Source: Streptomyces sp. SID4985 (GTDB taxonomy: Bacteria; Actinomycetota; Actinomycetes; Streptomycetales; Streptomycetaceae). From it: 59,552 bases of DNA. The notes beneath the pieces are model-generated. The model was not told the DNA's origin, made no database searches, and saw only the letters and a program-made list of their open reading frames with translations. Position 1 is the first letter of the stretch. Each line of letters starts with the position of its first letter. Position numbers and translations under genes: made by a program. Positions 44,506 to 53,540 of the stretch are shown piece by piece. Location: assembly GCF_009863025.1 (NCBI RefSeq), contig NZ_WWIR01000695.1, positions 1 to 59,552 on the forward strand. Direction: 5' to 3'.

Positions 44506-46014
44506 GTGGAACTGGCTCTGGCGCCGGAGACCCTGGCGCGCTGGCAGTTCGGCATCACCACCGTCTACCACTTCCTCTTCGTTCCGCTCACGATCTCCCT
44601 GGCCGCCCTCACCGCGGGGCTCCAGACGGCATGGGTGCGCACGGGCAAGGAGGTGTACCTCAGGGCGACGAAGTTCTGGGGCAAGCTCTTCCTGATCAAC
44701 ATAGCCATGGGCGTCGTCACCGGCATCGTGCAGGAGTTCCAGTTCGGCATGAACTGGTCGGCCTACTCGCGCTTCGTCGGTGACATCTTCGGCGCCCCGC
44801 TCGCCTTCGAGGCCCTGATCGCCTTCTTCTTCGAGTCCACCTTCATCGGACTGTGGATCTTCGGCTGGGACAAGCTTCCCAAGAAGATCCACCTGGCCTG
44901 CATATGGATGGTCTCGCTCGGCACCGTGCTGTCGGCGTACTTCATCCTCGCGGCCAACTCCTGGATGCAGCACCCCGTCGGCTACCGGATCGACAAGGTC
45001 AAGGGCCGTGCGGAGCTGACCGACTTCGGGGCCGTGCTCTTCCAGAACACCGCGCTCAGCCAGGCGTTCCACACCCTGGCCGCGGCCTTCCTGACCGGCG
45101 GCGCCTTCATGGTGGGCATCGCCGCCTACCATCTGGCCCGCCGCAGGCACATCCGCGTGATGAAGACCTCGCTGCGCCTCGGTCTGGTCACCGTGGTCGT
45201 CGCCGGACTGCTCACCGCGGTCAGCGGAGACGTGCTCGGCAAGGTCATGTTCAAGCAGCAGCCGATGAAGATGGCCGCCGCCGAGGCCCTGTGGGACGGT
45301 CAGAAGCCCGCCCCCTTCTCGATCTTCGCCTACGGCGACGTGCAGAAGGGCCACAACACCGTCGCCATCGAGATCCCCGGTCTGCTGTCCTTCCTCGCCA
45401 ACGACGACTTCTCGTCCTACGTGCCCGGCATCAACGACGTGAACAAGGCCGAGCAGCAGCGGTTCGGGCCCGGCGACTACCGGCCCAACATCCCGGTCGC
45501 CTTCTGGGGCTTCCGCTGGATGATCGGCTTCGGCATGTTCTCCTTCACCCTCGGGATCGCCGGACTCTGGCTGACCCGCAAGAAGTTCCTGCTCCCCCAG
45601 CACCTCCGGGTCGGCGAGGACGAGGTGCCGCACCTGGTCCTCCTCCCCCACAAGGCGCTCGGCCCGAAGCTCGGCACCTGGTTCTGGCGCATCGCCGTCT
45701 GGACGCTGGCCTTCCCGCTGATCGCCAACTCCTGGGGCTGGATCTTCACCGAGACCGGCCGCCAGCCCTGGGCCGTCTACGGCGTCCTGCAGACCCGCCA
45801 CTCGGTCTCCCCCGGCGTCTCCCAGGCCGAGGTCGTCATCTCGATGGCCGTCTTCACCGCGCTCTACGCGATCCTCGCCGTCATCGAGGTCCGGCTGCTC
45901 GCCAAGTACGCCAAGGCCGGTCCGCCCGAGCTGACCGAGGCCGACCTCAACCCGCCCACCAGGATCGGCGGCGATCTCCGTGACGCCGACAAGCCGATGG
46001 CCTTCTCGTACTAG
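44506..46014 (+). CDS. cydA: cytochrome bd ubiquinol/menaquinol oxidase subunit I
   Basis: This 502-residue integral membrane subunit carries the quinol site and the hemes. It has about nine transmembrane segments, the N-terminal FGITTVYHFLFVPLTI with an axial His, and the GRQPW motif (ETGRQPWAVYG) of the CydA family. A GGAGAG site lies upstream of the GTG. It forms an operon with cydB and cydCD (15 and 59 bp gaps) under a Rex operator, so expression should rise under low oxygen or high NADH. Confidence 0.97.
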   Translation: MELALAPETLARWQFGITTVYHFLFVPLTISLAALTAGLQTAWVRTGKEVYLRATKFWGKLFLINIAMGVVTGIVQEFQFGMNWSAYSRFVGDIFGAPLAFEALIAFFFESTFIGLWIFGWDKLPKKIHLACIWMVSLGTVLSAYFILAANSWMQHPVGYRIDKVKGRAELTDFGAVLFQNTALSQAFHTLAAAFLTGGAFMVGIAAYHLARRRHIRVMKTSLRLGLVTVVVAGLLTAVSGDVLGKVMFKQQPMKMAAAEALWDGQKPAPFSIFAYGDVQKGHNTVAIEIPGLLSFLANDDFSSYVPGINDVNKAEQQRFGPGDYRPNIPVAFWGFRWMIGFGMFSFTLGIAGLWLTRKKFLLPQHLRVGEDEVPHLVLLPHKALGPKLGTWFWRIAVWTLAFPLIANSWGWIFTETGRQPWAVYGVLQTRHSVSPGVSQAEVVISMAVFTALYAILAVIEVRLLAKYAKAGPPELTEADLNPPTRIGGDLRDADKPMAFSY

Positions 46015-46029
46015 GCCGGGGGAACAGTC

Positions 46030-47034
46030 ATGCATCTTCACGACATCTGGTTCGTCCTGATCGCCGTCCTGTGGACCGGCTACTTCTTCCTGGAGGGATT
46101 CGACTTCGGGATCGGCATCCTGACCCGGCTCCTCGCCCGCGACCGGGCCGAGCGCCGGGTGCTGATCAACACCATCGGCCCTGTCTGGGACGGTAACGAG
46201 GTGTGGCTGCTCACGGCGGGCGGCGCGACCTTCGCCGCCTTCCCGGAGTGGTACGCCACCCTCTTCTCCGGCTTCTATCTGCCCCTGCTGGTGATCCTGG
46301 TCTGTCTGATCGTCCGGGGCGTCGCCTTCGAGTACCGGGCCAAGCGGCCCGAGGAGAACTGGCAGCGCAACTGGGAGTGGGCGATCTTCTGGACCTCGCT
46401 GCTCCCGGCCTTCCTCTGGGGCGTGACCTTCGGCAACATCGCGTACGGCGTGAAGATCGACCGGCACTTCGAGTACGTCGGCGGCCTCGCGGACCTCTTC
46501 CACCCCTACGCGCTGCTCGGCGGTGTGGTGACGCTCACGCTGTTCACCTTCCACGGCGCGGTCTTCGCGGCGCTCAAGACGGTCGGGGACATCCGGGTAC
46601 GGGCGCGTCGGCTGGCCCTGCGGGCCGGTCTCGTCACCGCCGTGCCGGCGCTCGGCTTCCTGCTGTGGACGCAGGCCCACAGCGGTGACGTCTCCAGCCT
46701 CGCGGCGCTGATCGTCACGGTCGCCGCGCTGACGGCAGCCCTCGTGGCCACCGGTGCGGGACGGGAGGGATGGGCGTTCGCGCTGTCCGGAGTGACCATC
46801 GTGGCGGTCGTCGCGATGCTCTTCCTGTCGCTCTTCCCGAACGTCATGCCGTCCACGCTCGACGGAGACTGGAGCCTGACCGTCACCAACGCCTCTTCGA
46901 GTCCGTACACCCTGCGGATCATGACTTGGTGCGCCGCGATCGCCACGCCGCTCGTGCTGCTCTACCAGGGCTGGACCTACTGGGTGTTCCGTCAGCGCAT
47001 CGGTACGCAACACATCGCCGACACCGCACACTGA
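46030..47034 (+). CDS. cydB: cytochrome bd oxidase subunit II
   Basis: This 334-residue membrane protein has eight or more transmembrane segments and the CydB signatures FLEGFDFGIG and WDGNEVWLL. It pairs with CydA to reduce O2 to water with quinol electrons without pumping protons. It starts 15 bp after cydA. Two parS sites lie between its stop and the start of cydCD. Confidence 0.97.
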   Translation: MHLHDIWFVLIAVLWTGYFFLEGFDFGIGILTRLLARDRAERRVLINTIGPVWDGNEVWLLTAGGATFAAFPEWYATLFSGFYLPLLVILVCLIVRGVAFEYRAKRPEENWQRNWEWAIFWTSLLPAFLWGVTFGNIAYGVKIDRHFEYVGGLADLFHPYALLGGVVTLTLFTFHGAVFAALKTVGDIRVRARRLALRAGLVTAVPALGFLLWTQAHSGDVSSLAALIVTVAALTAALVATGAGREGWAFALSGVTIVAVVAMLFLSLFPNVMPSTLDGDWSLTVTNASSSPYTLRIMTWCAAIATPLVLLYQGWTYWVFRQRIGTQHIADTAH

Positions 47035-47049
47035 GCGTCCCAAGGGTAT

Positions 47050-47063
47050 GTTTCACGTGAAAC
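47050..47063. other. parS: parS site, perfect
   Basis: Perfect GTTTCACGTGAAAC 15 bp after the cydB stop codon, in the cydB-cydCD gap. It is followed 23 bp later by a second copy. Confidence 0.93.
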
Positions 47064-47086
47064 ACACTCTCGGGACTGAAGGACAC

Positions 47087-47100
47087 GTTTCACGTGAAAC
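47087..47100. other. parS: parS site, perfect, overlapping the cydCD start codon
   Basis: Perfect GTTTCACGTGAAAC. The GTG at 47094-47096 in its centre is the predicted cydCD start codon, so the last seven bases of the site are coding. Confidence 0.93.
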
Positions 47101-50100
47101 CGATCGATCCCCGCCTCCTGCGCTATGCGGGCGCCACGCGTCTCTTCCTGGTGGCGGTCGTCGTCCTGGGCGCACTCGGCGCCGGGCTGGTCATCGCCCA
47201 GGCGATGCTCATCGCCGAAGTCGTGGTGGGCGCCTTCCAGCAGGGCAAGACCGCTTCCGAGCTGGTCACACCCCTCGGGATGCTGGTCGCCGTCGCCTGC
47301 GGGCGGGCGCTCGTCTCCTGGCTCACCGAGCTGGCGGCCCACCGGGCCAGTGCGGCGGTGAAGTCGGAGCTGCGGGAGCGGCTGGTCGAGCGGGCCGCCA
47401 CGCTCGGCCCCGGGTGGCTGAGCGGTCAGCGCACCGGTTCGCTGGTCACGCTGGCCACGCGCGGGGTCGACGCCCTCGACGACTACTTCTCGCGCTACCT
47501 CCCGCAGCTGGGGCTCGCGGTGGTCGTGCCCGTGGCCGTCCTGGCGCGGATCGTCACCGAGGACTGGGTGTCGGCGGCGATCATCGTCATCACCCTTCCG
47601 CTCATCCCGATCTTCATGATGCTGATCGGCTGGGCCACCCAGTCCCGGATGGACCGGCAGTGGGGGCTGCTGTCCCGGCTCTCCGGTCACTTCCTGGACG
47701 TGGTGGCGGGGCTGCCCACGCTGAAGGTCTTCAACCGGGCCAAGGCGCAGGCCGAGTCCATCCGCCGGATCACCGGCGAATACCGCCAGGCCACCATGCG
47801 GACCCTGCGGATCGCCTTCATCTCGTCCTTCGCGCTGGAACTGCTGGCCACGCTCTCGGTCGCCCTGGTCGCCGTGACCATCGGCATGCGCCTGGTGCAC
47901 GGCAGCATGGACCTGTACATCGGCCTGGTCATTCTGGTGCTGGCGCCCGAGGCGTACCTCCCGCTGCGCCAGGTCGGAGCCCAGTACCACGCGGCGGCCG
48001 AGGGCCTGGCGGCGGCGGAGGAGATCTTCGCCGTGCTGGAGACCCCCGTCCCGGCGTCCGGCACCGGCCGGGTGCCCGAGGGCGCGCTCTCCTTCGACTC
48101 CGTGACCGTCCGCTACCCGGGCCGCTCGACGGACGCCGTGGCCGACGTGTCCTTCGCCGTCGAACCCGGGGAGACCGTCGCGCTGGTCGGCCCCAGCGGG
48201 GCGGGCAAGACCACCCTGCTCAATGTCCTGCTCGGCTTCGTGCGTCCCACCGCGGGGCAGGTCCGGATCGGCGGCGCGGATCTCGCGGACCTCGACCTCG
48301 AGCAGTGGCGCTCGCGGATCGCCTGGGTGCCGCAGCGGCCGCACGTCTACGCGGGCACCATCACCGAGAACGTCCGGCTGGCCCGCCCCGACGCCGACGA
48401 CGCGGCCGTACGCCAGGCCCTCGCGGACGCGGGTGCCCTGGACTTCGTCGACGCGCTGCCCGCGGGCGCCGAGACGGTGCTGGGCGAGGACGGGGCGGGG
48501 CTTTCCGCCGGTCAGCGCCAGCGGCTCGCGCTCGCCCGCGCCTTCCTCGCGGACCGGCCCGTACTGCTCCTCGACGAGCCCACGGCTGCCCTGGACGGCG
48601 CCACGGAGGCGGACGTCGTGGCGGCGGTCCGGCGGCTCGCCGTGGGCCGCACGGTCCTGCTGGTCGTGCACCGGCCCGCGCTGCTCGAAGCGGCCGACCG
48701 GGTGGTCCGGCTGGCGGCCCCGGTCGCCACCGAGGCCGCTCCCGCCATGGCCGAGGTGATCCCTCCGGAGCTGGCCGCCACCGCGCTCGACGCCCATGTG
48801 CCCGAGCCCGCCGCGGCCGCCACCACTCTCGCGGACCTGCCGGACAGCGGTCCGCTCGACGCGGACGGCGTGCCGGTCCCGCCCGCGACGGCGAACGGCA
48901 GCCGCCCACGGCACGTCCTGGCCCGGGTCCGGGCGCTGGCCGCGCCCCGCTACGGCCGCCTCGTTTTCGCCCTGGTCCTCGGCAGCCTGGCGCTCGGCTG
49001 CGCGGTCGGTCTGATGGCGACCTCCGGCTGGCTGATCTCGCGGGCCTCGCAGGAACCGCCGGTGCTCTATCTGCTGGTGGCCGTGACCGCGACCCGGTTC
49101 TTCGGCATCGGGCGGGCTGTCTTCCGGTACACCGAGCGGCTGGTCTCGCACGACGCGGTGCTGCGGATGCTCGCCGACACCCGGGTCGCCGTCTACCGGC
49201 GCCTGGAGCGGCTGGCGCCCGCCGGGCTGCGGACCACCCGGCGGGGTGACCTGCTCAGCCGGCTGGTCAGCGACGTGGACGCCTTCCAGGACTACTGGCT
49301 GCGCTGGCTGATGCCCACCGGCGTCGCGGTCGTCGTCTCCGCCGCCTCGGTCGGCTTCACGGCGTGGCTGCTGCCCGAGGCCGGGGCCGTCCTGGCGGCG
49401 GGCCTGCTCCTCGCGGGCGTCGGTGTGCCCCTGCTCACCGCGTCGGTCGCCCGGCGCACCGAGCGCCGCCTCGCCCCGGCGCGGGGCGAGCTGTCGACCC
49501 GTGTGACCGACGTGCTCACCGGCACGGCCGAGCTGACCGTGGCCGGTGCGCTGCCCGCCCGTACGGACGCGGCCCGGCGCGCGGACGGCACGCTCACGAA
49601 GATCGCTTCGCGCGCGGCCGGGATCACCGCCCTCGGCGACGGACTGACCGCGCTGATCTGCGGACTCACGGTCGCCGCCGCCGCGCTGGTCGGCGCCACC
49701 GGGGTCGCCTCGGGACGCCTGCACGGCGTCGCGATGGCCGTCGTCGTCCTCACCCCCCTGGCCGCCTTCGAGGCCGTCCTGGGGCTGCCGCTCGCCGCGC
49801 GCTACCGGCAGCGGGTGCGGCGCAGCGCGGAGCGCGTGTACGAGGTCCTGGACGCCCCGGTGCCCGTGCGCGAGCCGGAGGAGCCCCGGAGGGCCCCCGC
49901 CTCGCCGTTCCCGGTCGTGGTGCGCGACCTCAGCGCCCGGTACGAGGGACAGCACGGCGACGCGCTCGCCGGACTCGACCTCACGCTGGAGCAGGGCCGC
50001 CGGATCGCCGTGGTCGGACCGTCGGGCTCGGGCAAGACCACCCTCGCCCAGGTGCTGTTGCGCTTCCTCGATCCGCGCGCGGGCAGCTACACGCTGGCCG

Positions 50101-50657
50101 GTGTCGCGGCGGACGAGCTGGACGGCGACGACGTGCGCAGGCTGGTCGGGCTGTGCGCCCAGGACGCCCACCTCTTCGACAGCACCGTGCGGGAGAACCT
50201 GCTGCTGGCGCGGAAGGACGCGACCGAGGCCGAACTGCGCGACGTCCTGCTGCGGGCCCGCCTCCTCGACTGGGTGGACGAGCTGCCCGAGGGCCTGGAC
50301 ACGCTGGTCGGAGAGCACGGCGCCCGCCTCTCCGGGGGCCAGCGGCAGCGGCTCGCGCTGGCGCGGGCCCTGCTCGCGGACTTCCCGGTGCTGGTCCTTG
50401 ACGAGCCCGCCGAGCACCTGGACCTGCCGACCGCCGACGCGCTCACGGCGGACCTGCTGGCCGCCACCGAGGGCCGGACCACGCTGCTGATCACGCACCG
50501 GCTCGCCGGTCTCGACGCGGTGGACGAGGTCCTCGTGCTGGACGCGGGCCGGGTCGTGCAGCGCGGCCCGTACGCGGAGCTGGTCTCCGCCGACGGCCCG
50601 CTGCGCGCGATGGCGCGGCGCGAGGCCGAGGCGGAGACGCTGGTGGTGGCCGGCTAG
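47094..50657 (+). CDS. cydCD: fused ABC exporter CydDC (cytochrome bd biogenesis)
   Basis: This 1187-residue protein joins CydD- and CydC-like half-transporters. Each half has six transmembrane segments and an ABC ATPase. The first half has Walker A GPSGAGKTTLLN, signature LSAGQRQRLALA and Walker B VLLLDEPTA. The second has GPSGSGKTTLAQ, LSGGQRQRLALA and VLVLDEPAEHLD. CydDC exports thiols such as glutathione or cysteine (or their equivalents) needed for assembly of cytochrome bd. The GTG start lies inside a parS site; an in-frame alternative with a good ribosome-binding site is not apparent. Fusion is the normal actinobacterial form. Confidence 0.95.
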   Translation: MKPIDPRLLRYAGATRLFLVAVVVLGALGAGLVIAQAMLIAEVVVGAFQQGKTASELVTPLGMLVAVACGRALVSWLTELAAHRASAAVKSELRERLVERAATLGPGWLSGQRTGSLVTLATRGVDALDDYFSRYLPQLGLAVVVPVAVLARIVTEDWVSAAIIVITLPLIPIFMMLIGWATQSRMDRQWGLLSRLSGHFLDVVAGLPTLKVFNRAKAQAESIRRITGEYRQATMRTLRIAFISSFALELLATLSVALVAVTIGMRLVHGSMDLYIGLVILVLAPEAYLPLRQVGAQYHAAAEGLAAAEEIFAVLETPVPASGTGRVPEGALSFDSVTVRYPGRSTDAVADVSFAVEPGETVALVGPSGAGKTTLLNVLLGFVRPTAGQVRIGGADLADLDLEQWRSRIAWVPQRPHVYAGTITENVRLARPDADDAAVRQALADAGALDFVDALPAGAETVLGEDGAGLSAGQRQRLALARAFLADRPVLLLDEPTAALDGATEADVVAAVRRLAVGRTVLLVVHRPALLEAADRVVRLAAPVATEAAPAMAEVIPPELAATALDAHVPEPAAAATTLADLPDSGPLDADGVPVPPATANGSRPRHVLARVRALAAPRYGRLVFALVLGSLALGCAVGLMATSGWLISRASQEPPVLYLLVAVTATRFFGIGRAVFRYTERLVSHDAVLRMLADTRVAVYRRLERLAPAGLRTTRRGDLLSRLVSDVDAFQDYWLRWLMPTGVAVVVSAASVGFTAWLLPEAGAVLAAGLLLAGVGVPLLTASVARRTERRLAPARGELSTRVTDVLTGTAELTVAGALPARTDAARRADGTLTKIASRAAGITALGDGLTALICGLTVAAAALVGATGVASGRLHGVAMAVVVLTPLAAFEAVLGLPLAARYRQRVRRSAERVYEVLDAPVPVREPEEPRRAPASPFPVVVRDLSARYEGQHGDALAGLDLTLEQGRRIAVVGPSGSGKTTLAQVLLRFLDPRAGSYTLAGVAADELDGDDVRRLVGLCAQDAHLFDSTVRENLLLARKDATEAELRDVLLRARLLDWVDELPEGLDTLVGEHGARLSGGQRQRLALARALLADFPVLVLDEPAEHLDLPTADALTADLLAATEGRTTLLITHRLAGLDAVDEVLVLDAGRVVQRGPYAELVSADGPLRAMARREAEAETLVVAG

Positions 50658-50664
50658 GGGATGG

Positions 50665-51576
50665 TCAGAGGCGGTCGGCGAGCAGCCGCTCGATCACGAC
50701 CGCCACCCCGTCCTCGGTGTTGGCGACCGTGCGGCCGGTGGCCGCGGCGAGGACGTCGGGGTGGGCGTTGCCCATCGCGTAGGAGCGCCCGGCCCAGGTC
50801 AGCATCTCCAGGTCGTTGGGCATGTCGCCGAAGGCGACGACCTCCTCGGGCGAGATGCCCCGCTCGGCGCAGCACAGCGCCAGGGTGCTGGCCTTGGAGA
50901 CCCCGGCGCCGCTCAGTTCGAGGAGCGCGCTGGGGCTGGAGCGGGTGACGTTGGCGTGGCCGCCGATCGCGACGCGGGCCGTGGTGAGGAACGCGTCCGG
51001 GTCCAGCTCAGGGTGGTAGGCGAGGATCTTGAGGACGGGCTGGTCGGCGTCCGGGCCGCCCGGCGCGAGCAGCTTCTCGGCGGGCAGCAGGTTGTCCGGG
51101 ATCTCCATGTGCAGCTTGGGATACGCGGGCTCCTGGTGGAAGCCGTAGGTCTGCTCGACGGCGAACACCGTGCCCGGTGCCGCCTCGCGCAGCAGCCCCA
51201 CCGCGTCGAGCGCGCTCTGCCGGGTCAGCTCGCGCACCGAGACGAACCGGTGGGCGCCGGGGCCGCCGTGCAGGTCGACCACGGCGGCGCCGTTGCCGCA
51301 GATCGCGAGGCCGTGGCCGTGGACGTGATCGGCGACCACGTCCATCCAGCGGGCCGGGCGGCCGGTGACGAAGAAGACCTCCACCCCCGCCTCCTCGGCT
51401 GCGGCGAGCGCGGCGACGGTCCGCGCGGAGACCGTCTTGTCGTCGCGCAGAAGGGTGCCGTCGAGGTCGGTGGCGATCAGCCGGGGCGGCGGGCCTACGG
51501 TGCCTCCTTGTCCGAGCGGGGCCGGGAACGCGGGTGATACCGGGGGCGTCCCCGGCTGTCTGGTCGCTGAGGTCAC
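50665..51576 (-). CDS. HAD-family Cof-type phosphatase
   Basis: This 303-residue protein has the HAD motifs in order: DLDGTLLRDD (motif I, near residue 40), TGRPARWM (motif II), the Lys of SGAGVSKAST, and GDMPNDLEML (motif III). The Cof/YbjI type with a C2b cap hydrolyses sugar phosphates or FMN-like compounds. The start is ambiguous: GTG at 51576, 6 nt after GAGAAT, could be leaderless, and an ATG at 51594 is also in frame. It converges with cydCD with a 7-bp gap. Confidence 0.85.
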   Translation of the reverse strand: MTSATRQPGTPPVSPAFPAPLGQGGTVGPPPRLIATDLDGTLLRDDKTVSARTVAALAAAEEAGVEVFFVTGRPARWMDVVADHVHGHGLAICGNGAAVVDLHGGPGAHRFVSVRELTRQSALDAVGLLREAAPGTVFAVEQTYGFHQEPAYPKLHMEIPDNLLPAEKLLAPGGPDADQPVLKILAYHPELDPDAFLTTARVAIGGHANVTRSSPSALLELSGAGVSKASTLALCCAERGISPEEVVAFGDMPNDLEMLTWAGRSYAMGNAHPDVLAAATGRTVANTEDGVAVVIERLLADRL

Positions 51577-51862
51577 CCGGCCATTCTCGCGCATATGCGC
51601 GCACGGTCGTGCGGGACTCCGCACATATGAGGCGCGGTTGGGGTCAGAACGGGTCACATCCGGCCACGGCTGATGCCTGTCGGGCCAGCTGCCCCGCCCG
51701 CCTCGTCGGCCAGGCCTCGCCGGACCAGTCCCGCTGCCCCGCCCGCCACTCCGGCTCGGCCTCGCCGGACGAGCCCGGCCACTCCAGCCCGGCCCCGCCG
51801 GACCAGCCCGGCCCGCCGGACCATCCCAGCCCCGCCGACCCGGCCCCGCCCGACCACCCCCG
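51577..51862. repeat. GC-rich degenerate tandem repeats between HAD and oxidoreductase genes
   Basis: In this 286-bp gap, a 45-bp unit occurs twice in tandem (51688-51732 and 51733-51777). Shared markers are GCTGCCCCGCCCGCC (51688, 51733) and GGCCTCGCCGGAC (51713, 51758), exactly 45 bp apart. Shorter degenerate copies of the GGCC(T/C)CGCCGGACC core follow to about 51840. The stretch reads as Pro/Arg/Ala-rich in all frames and is probably not a gene. Confidence 0.6.
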
Positions 51863-52765
51863 TCAGCCCAGCTGCGCGACCGCCTCCATCGCGATCCGCT
51901 CGAAGACCTTCTGGTCGGCGGCGAAGTCGGAGTCCGGGACGGGCCAGTGGACGACGATCTCGGAGAAGCCCAGCTCCCGGTGGCGGCCCGCGAAGTCCAC
52001 GAACGCGTCCAGCGACTGGAGCGGCCCGCTGCGGTCGGGGGTGAAGCCGGTGAGCAGGATCTTGTCCAGCTCGGACACGTCCCGGCCGGCCTCCGCGCAC
52101 GCCTCGCCCAGCTTGGCCAGCTGGCCGCGCAGCGCCTCGACCGACTGCTCGGGGGTGCCGTTCTCGTACAGCTTCGGGTCGCCCGTGGTCACCCATGCCT
52201 GCCCGTACCGGGCCGCCAGGCGCAGGCCGCGCGGGCCGGTGGCCGCCACCGCGAAGGGCAGCCGGGGCCGCTGCACACAGCCGGGGATGTTGCGGGCCTC
52301 GACGGCCGAGTAGAACCGGCCCTCCTCGGTGACCGCGCCCTCGCTGAGCAGCCGGTCGAGCAGGGCCACGAACTCCGCGAACCGGTCGGCGCGCTCACGC
52401 GGCGTCCACGGCTCCTGTCCGAGCGCGGTCGCGTCGAACCCGACGCCGCCCGCGCCGATGCCGAGGGTGATCCGGCCGTCGGAGACGTCGTCCAGGGAGA
52501 TCAGATCCTTGGCGAGCGTCACCGGGTGCCGGAAGTTGGGGGAGGTGACGAGCGTGCCCAGACGCAGCCGCGAGGTCGTGGCCGCCGCGGCCGTCAGAGT
52601 GGGCACCGCGCCGAACCAGGGGCCGTCGCGGAAGGTGCGCCACGACAGGTGGTCGTAGGTGTACGCGGCGTGGAAGCCCAAGTCCTCCGCGCGCTGCCAC
52701 TTGGCTCGGCCGCCCTCGTTCCAGCGGTCGACGGGAAGGATCACGGTGCTCAGACGCAGACTCAT
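51863..52765 (-). CDS. LLM-class (luciferase-like) F420-dependent oxidoreductase
   Basis: This 300-residue protein has the TIM-barrel sequence pattern of bacterial luciferase-like monooxygenases. It starts [19 protein letters not shown] and continues with [33 protein letters not shown] and [16 protein letters not shown], a pattern common among actinobacterial F420-dependent reductases. No substrate can be given. It is separated from the HAD gene by GC-rich repeats and from the KptA gene by 64 bp. Confidence 0.85.
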   Translation of the reverse strand: MSLRLSTVILPVDRWNEGGRAKWQRAEDLGFHAAYTYDHLSWRTFRDGPWFGAVPTLTAAAATTSRLRLGTLVTSPNFRHPVTLAKDLISLDDVSDGRITLGIGAGGVGFDATALGQEPWTPRERADRFAEFVALLDRLLSEGAVTEEGRFYSAVEARNIPGCVQRPRLPFAVAATGPRGLRLAARYGQAWVTTGDPKLYENGTPEQSVEALRGQLAKLGEACAEAGRDVSELDKILLTGFTPDRSGPLQSLDAFVDFAGRHRELGFSEIVVHWPVPDSDFAADQKVFERIAMEAVAQLG

Positions 52766-52829
52766 GGCGTCGAGCCTACGTGGCCCGTGAAGAGGGCCCG
52801 GACGCCCGCGAAAGGCGCCCCGGGCCCGG

Positions 52830-53378
52830 TCAGCGCGCCTCGGTGAACCGCAGATACCGCACCGGCACCGCCTCCGTCAGCCAGACCCCGTTCGCGCTGA
52901 CGCGGAAGACATGGCCGTCGCGGTGCATGGCGGCGGCGTCCACCGGGAGGACGACCGGGCGGCCGCGTCGGGAGCCGACCCGGGTGGCCGTCTCGCGGTC
53001 GGCCGAGAGATGGACGTCGTGGCGGTTCATGGGCCGCAGCCCCTCCGCGCGGATCGCGTCCAGGGCGCGGGCGACGGTGCCGTGGTAGAGGTACGGCGGC
53101 GGGGTGGCCGGGGGCAGCCCCAGGTCGACGGCCACGGTGTGGCCCTGGCTGGCGCGGATGCGGGTGCCGTCGACCGCGTAGCGCTTCTTGTCGTTGACGG
53201 CCACGACATGGTCGAGGTCCTCGCGCGTGAACCGGAAGCCGTGTGCGGCGGCCGCCGTCATGAGGGCGTCGATCTCGACCCAGCCGCCCGCGTCCAGCGT
53301 GAGTCCGATGCGCTCGGGCTGATGGCGCAGATGCTTCGCGAGGTACTTCGACAGCTTTACAGTGCGTATGTCATCCAT
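52830..53378 (-). CDS. kptA: RNA 2'-phosphotransferase (KptA/Tpt1 family)
   Basis: This 182-residue protein has the full KptA/Tpt1 architecture: N-terminal [18 protein letters not shown], then the HxxH-like [26 protein letters not shown] in the C-terminal NAD-binding domain, and [22 protein letters not shown]. The yeast enzyme removes a 2'-phosphate left by tRNA ligation, using NAD+; bacterial homologues often lack an obvious splicing substrate, so the bacterial role is unsettled. The start codon area is AT-rich (ATA, GTA and ACT codons), unlike the rest of the gene, and its upstream region is the most AT-rich in the window. Confidence 0.9.
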   Translation of the reverse strand: MDDIRTVKLSKYLAKHLRHQPERIGLTLDAGGWVEIDALMTAAAAHGFRFTREDLDHVVAVNDKKRYAVDGTRIRASQGHTVAVDLGLPPATPPPYLYHGTVARALDAIRAEGLRPMNRHDVHLSADRETATRVGSRRGRPVVLPVDAAAMHRDGHVFRVSANGVWLTEAVPVRYLRFTEAR

Positions 53379-53380
53379 AT

Positions 53381-53540
53381 TTCCTTACATTCCCTCTTTT
53401 CTGTTTAGTCTGGTTACCTACTTTCTTGATTCCCTGATGTACATGAAGAGACGTAGGTCACGCACTCGATTTTCATTCTGAGGTTTGATCCACAGCTAAG
53501 TTCACTTATCCACAAGGAAGTTGGCGATCCTGTGGACAAC
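53381..53540. other. AT-rich patch with a DnaA-box cluster at the 3' end of the EphD-like gene
   Basis: From 53381 to 53510 only 53 of 130 bases are G or C by hand count (about 41%), against roughly 70% elsewhere. It contains TTATCCACA at 53506-53514 and, in opposite orientation, TTGTCCACA (as TGTGGACAA) at 53531-53539, both perfect consensus boxes, plus TGATCCACA at 53486-53494. The first perfect box overlaps the last codons of the EphD-like gene, and the region upstream of kptA is otherwise empty. Confidence 0.6.

Noticed and set aside
46992..50498. Long frame on the minus strand across cydCD
   Set aside because: It is the mirror of a well-conserved two-ATPase gene. The composition is rich in Gly, Arg, Asp and Gln with no domain.
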